Positions 61,915 through 64,000 of a stretch of 64,000 nucleotides of DNA are shown here, in pieces; position 1 is the first letter of the stretch, and each line of letters opens with the position of its first letter. Source of the stretch: Sphingobacterium thalpophilum (lineage in GTDB: Bacteria; Bacteroidota; Bacteroidia; Sphingobacteriales; Sphingobacteriaceae); assembly GCF_038396785.1 (NCBI RefSeq), contig NZ_CP151087.1, positions 5,332,001 to 5,396,000 on the forward strand, in the 5' to 3' direction. The notes under the pieces were generated by a model that searched no databases, had not been told where the DNA came from, and saw nothing but the letters and a program-made list of their open reading frames with translations. The position numbers and the translations under genes are program-made.

Positions 61915-63156
61915 ATGGATAAAACTAGCAAGGTAAAAGTAAAAGTTGAAGACTTGGTACTTGTTTTCGGAAAACAGAAGAAGCAAGCTTTGAAATTACT
62001 AAATGAGGGTTTCTCCAAAAAAGAAATCTTGGCAAAGACAGATTGCACGATCGGAATCAACAAAGCTAATTTTGAAATCTTCGAGGGTGAATTCTTTGTT
62101 ATAATGGGACTATCAGGGAGTGGGAAATCTACGCTGCTCCGTTGTCTTAATCGATTGAACGAACCTACATCGGGAAAGGTATTTGTCAATGGAGAGGATA
62201 TTACAGGGAAAAATAATAAAGATCTTCTTGAAGTCCGTAGGACAGAAATGAGTATGGTCTTTCAAAAGTTTGGTCTGTTGCCACATCATACCGTATTAAG
62301 CAATGCCGCTTTTGGTTTAGAACTAAGAGGGGAAGAACGGGAAAAACGGGAATCTAAAGCTCAGAAAGCGCTGGATGTAGTAGGACTGAGTGGATTTGAG
62401 CAACAGTTACCGTCTCAGTTATCTGGTGGTATGCAACAGCGGGTTGGACTGGCTCGGGCACTTGCCAATGATCCCGAAGTATTGCTGATGGATGAGGCAT
62501 TTTCAGCACTAGATCCCCTGATTAAAACCGAAATGCAAGATCAGCTATTGGAGTTGCAGGATAATTTACAAAAGACGATCGTTTTTATTACCCATGATCT
62601 CGATGAAGCAATCAAATTGGGCGATCGTATTGCTATTATGAAGGATGGTGTCATCGAACAGATCGGTACTGCGGAAGATATCTTGACAAATCCAGCAAGT
62701 GACTATGTTAAAGCCTTTGTTGAAAAAGTGGATCGCAAGTCCATCATTTCGGCAGGTTCACTGATGTTTGAGAAACCTACTGTTGTACGTTTCAAAAAAG
62801 ATGGCCCTGAGGGGGCTCTACGTAAAATGCGGTCGACAGGAATTGAGATTCTCCCTGTAGTTGATGCTCATGAGACTTTTCTTGGTTTTGTTCATATGAG
62901 TGAAGTCATTCAATCTGCAAAGCGTAGGGAACCTACCGTAGAATCCATTATACATACGACCGTTCCAACTGTATCAAAAGAGGTGACCGTTGAAGAAATG
63001 TTGCCCTTGATATCGGAGATCCGGTCGCCAATTGCTGTGGTGAATGAACATAATCGTTTGTTGGGGATCGTAACACAGACATCATTGATTATCGAAGCGA
63101 CAAAGTATAATGAAGAAGAAATTATTGAATTAAAAGAGAAAGCAAATAATCAGTAG
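61915..63156 (+). CDS. Glycine betaine/proline-type ABC transporter ATPase (ProV/OpuAA-like)
   Basis: 413 residues. ABC domain (about 25-275): Walker A G-L-S-G-S-G-K-S-T (65-73), signature L-S-G-G-M-Q-Q-R, Walker B V-L-L-M-D-E-A-F-S-A-L-D, and H-loop I-T-H-D-L-D-E-A. A C-terminal pair of CBS domains (about 285-400) is typical of ProV/OpuAA, where they sense ionic strength. The N-terminal 25 residues match the ProV extension (K-V-E-D-L-V-L-V-F-G). Energises osmoprotectant import. The permease gene starts two bases after its stop. Confidence 0.94.
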   Translation: MDKTSKVKVKVEDLVLVFGKQKKQALKLLNEGFSKKEILAKTDCTIGINKANFEIFEGEFFVIMGLSGSGKSTLLRCLNRLNEPTSGKVFVNGEDITGKNNKDLLEVRRTEMSMVFQKFGLLPHHTVLSNAAFGLELRGEEREKRESKAQKALDVVGLSGFEQQLPSQLSGGMQQRVGLARALANDPEVLLMDEAFSALDPLIKTEMQDQLLELQDNLQKTIVFITHDLDEAIKLGDRIAIMKDGVIEQIGTAEDILTNPASDYVKAFVEKVDRKSIISAGSLMFEKPTVVRFKKDGPEGALRKMRSTGIEILPVVDAHETFLGFVHMSEVIQSAKRREPTVESIIHTTVPTVSKEVTVEEMLPLISEIRSPIAVVNEHNRLLGIVTQTSLIIEATKYNEEEIIELKEKANNQ

Positions 63157-63158
63157 AA

Positions 63159-63986
63159 ATGAATAAAGTAATCGATATAGGACAATACATTGCTGTAGCC
63201 GTCAATTGGCTGACAGATCATTTAGAACCATTTTTTAACTTGATAAAAAATACGGGGAATGCATCCATTATTGGACTGGAATGGGTGCTAACAACAATAC
63301 CTTTTTTTATTATAATCGCATTATTTACAGGTTTAGCCTGGTGGAAATCTGGAAAAGGGGTTGCATTGACAACATTGGTGGGATTAACATTGATCTATCT
63401 GATGGGATTTTGGATTGCAACGATGGAGACTTTGGCCCTAGTGTTGGTAGCTACACTGACAGCATTGGTTATATCAGTTCCTTTGGGCGTGTGGGCCGCG
63501 AAGAATAAACTAGCAGCGAAAATCATTCGGCCCTTACTTGATTTAATGCAGACGATGCCTGCCTTTGTTTACTTGATTCCAGCGGTGTTATTTTTTAGTA
63601 TCGGTAAAGTCCCGGGAGCTTTTGCTACCATTATTTTCGCTATGCCACCTGCCGTCCGTTTGACGACTTTAGGGATTGATGCGGTTCCAAAAGATATCGT
63701 GGAAGCTGCACGTTCATTTGGAGCAACCAATAGTCAGATCTTATTTAAAATAGAGCTGCCCTTGGCTACAAAAACAATCTTAGCAGGGATCAATCAGACC
63801 ATATTACTGTCTTTATCTATGGTTGTTATTGCCGGAATGATTGCTGCTGGTGGCTTGGGAGAAAAAGTGCTTGAGGGTATTAATAACTTGGATATTGGTC
63901 TTGGTTTTGAAAGTGGTTTGTCCGTTGTGATTCTCGCTATTATTTTGGATCGAATCACGCAGGGTTTTGTAAAAAAGAAAGCATAG
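63159..63986 (+). CDS. Glycine betaine/proline-type ABC transporter permease (ProW/OpuAB-like)
   Basis: 275 residues with about six or seven membrane helices. The cytoplasmic coupling motif E-A-A-R-S-F-G-A-T-N-S-Q-I-L-F-K-I-E-L-P (split near 185-205) is the EAA loop, and Q-T-M-P-A-F-V-Y-L-I-P is typical of ProW. A substrate-binding domain is not fused, so it should be separate; the ORF starting two bases after the stop is probably that gene. Two bases separate it from the ATPase gene. Confidence 0.94.
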   Translation: MNKVIDIGQYIAVAVNWLTDHLEPFFNLIKNTGNASIIGLEWVLTTIPFFIIIALFTGLAWWKSGKGVALTTLVGLTLIYLMGFWIATMETLALVLVATLTALVISVPLGVWAAKNKLAAKIIRPLLDLMQTMPAFVYLIPAVLFFSIGKVPGAFATIIFAMPPAVRLTTLGIDAVPKDIVEAARSFGATNSQILFKIELPLATKTILAGINQTILLSLSMVVIAGMIAAGGLGEKVLEGINNLDIGLGFESGLSVVILAIILDRITQGFVKKKA

Positions 63987-63987
63987 T

Positions 63988-64000
63988 ATGAGGAAAATAA
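63988..64000 (+). CDS. Start of next gene, probable osmoprotectant-binding protein
   Basis: ATG 63988-63990 follows the permease stop by one base; only four codons (M-R-K-I) are visible. By position it is likely to encode the substrate-binding protein of the transporter; the sequence cannot confirm this. Confidence 0.35.

Overview
The window looks like a chromosomal segment of a Bacteroidota bacterium, most likely of the Sphingobacteriaceae (Sphingobacterium-like). The grounds are a SusC/SusD locus with a hybrid two-component sensor, TAnnTTTG-type -7 promoter elements, weak Shine-Dalgarno sequences, many secreted proteins whose signal peptides end in AQ or SQ, and moderate-to-low GC. The genus is an inference. 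No rRNA, tRNA, CRISPR array, prophage or origin was seen.

Layout. 1-16.7 kb is a polysaccharide utilisation locus: a GH20 hexosaminidase (cut by the window edge) divergent from a hybrid sensor/regulator, then SusC, SusD, a DUF3823 lipoprotein, a two-domain GH43 and a GH2. 16.8-18.3 kb holds an Hsp31/DJ-1-type gene and a Crp/Fnr-type regulator with two perfect TGTGA-N6-TCACA palindromes between them. 18.3-26.9 kb holds an intergenic region with a long palindrome, a MutS-type ATPase, a GH92 mannosidase, a large glycosidase-like protein, and a DUF3472 gene broken by a frameshift. 27.5-31.5 kb has a pentapeptide-like protein and an operon of PadR regulator, membrane protein and a lipoprotein that resembles the D1-D3 core of cholesterol-dependent cytolysins, followed by a DUF2306-like protein. 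31.6-41.7 kb is mostly housekeeping or accessory: an alpha/beta hydrolase, PiT phosphate transporter plus universal stress protein, a secreted GH16, AraC and Crp regulators, DoxX-like proteins and a phosphonatase-like HAD enzyme.

41.7-46.2 kb is a TonB-dependent receptor downstream of a LytS/LytTR pair, with 21-bp-period direct repeats before the receptor gene that look like LytTR sites. 46.5-50.2 kb has two aldo/keto reductases, a DUF1905/YdeI-type protein, a Gfo/Idh/MocA oxidoreductase with a one-base frameshift in an A8 run, and a truncated secreted ORF. Two insertion sequences follow: an IS1595-type element (50511-51477) whose 8-bp target duplication contains the start codon of an FAD-dependent dehydrogenase gene, and an IS4-type element (54398-55745) flanked by 9-bp duplications. 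55.8-58.9 kb is a Gfo/Idh plus GH29 fucosidase pair; 58.9-61.5 kb has HxlR/SDR, a cold-shock-domain protein and a small membrane protein; the window ends in a glycine-betaine/proline-type ABC transporter (ATPase, permease, first codons of a third gene) with a long, structured leader.

Together GH20, GH2, GH43, GH92, GH29 and the unclassified glycosidase suggest use of complex branched glycans containing HexNAc, galactose, mannose and fucose (inference). The most unusual item is the cytolysin-like lipoprotein operon at 28.6-30.7 kb.
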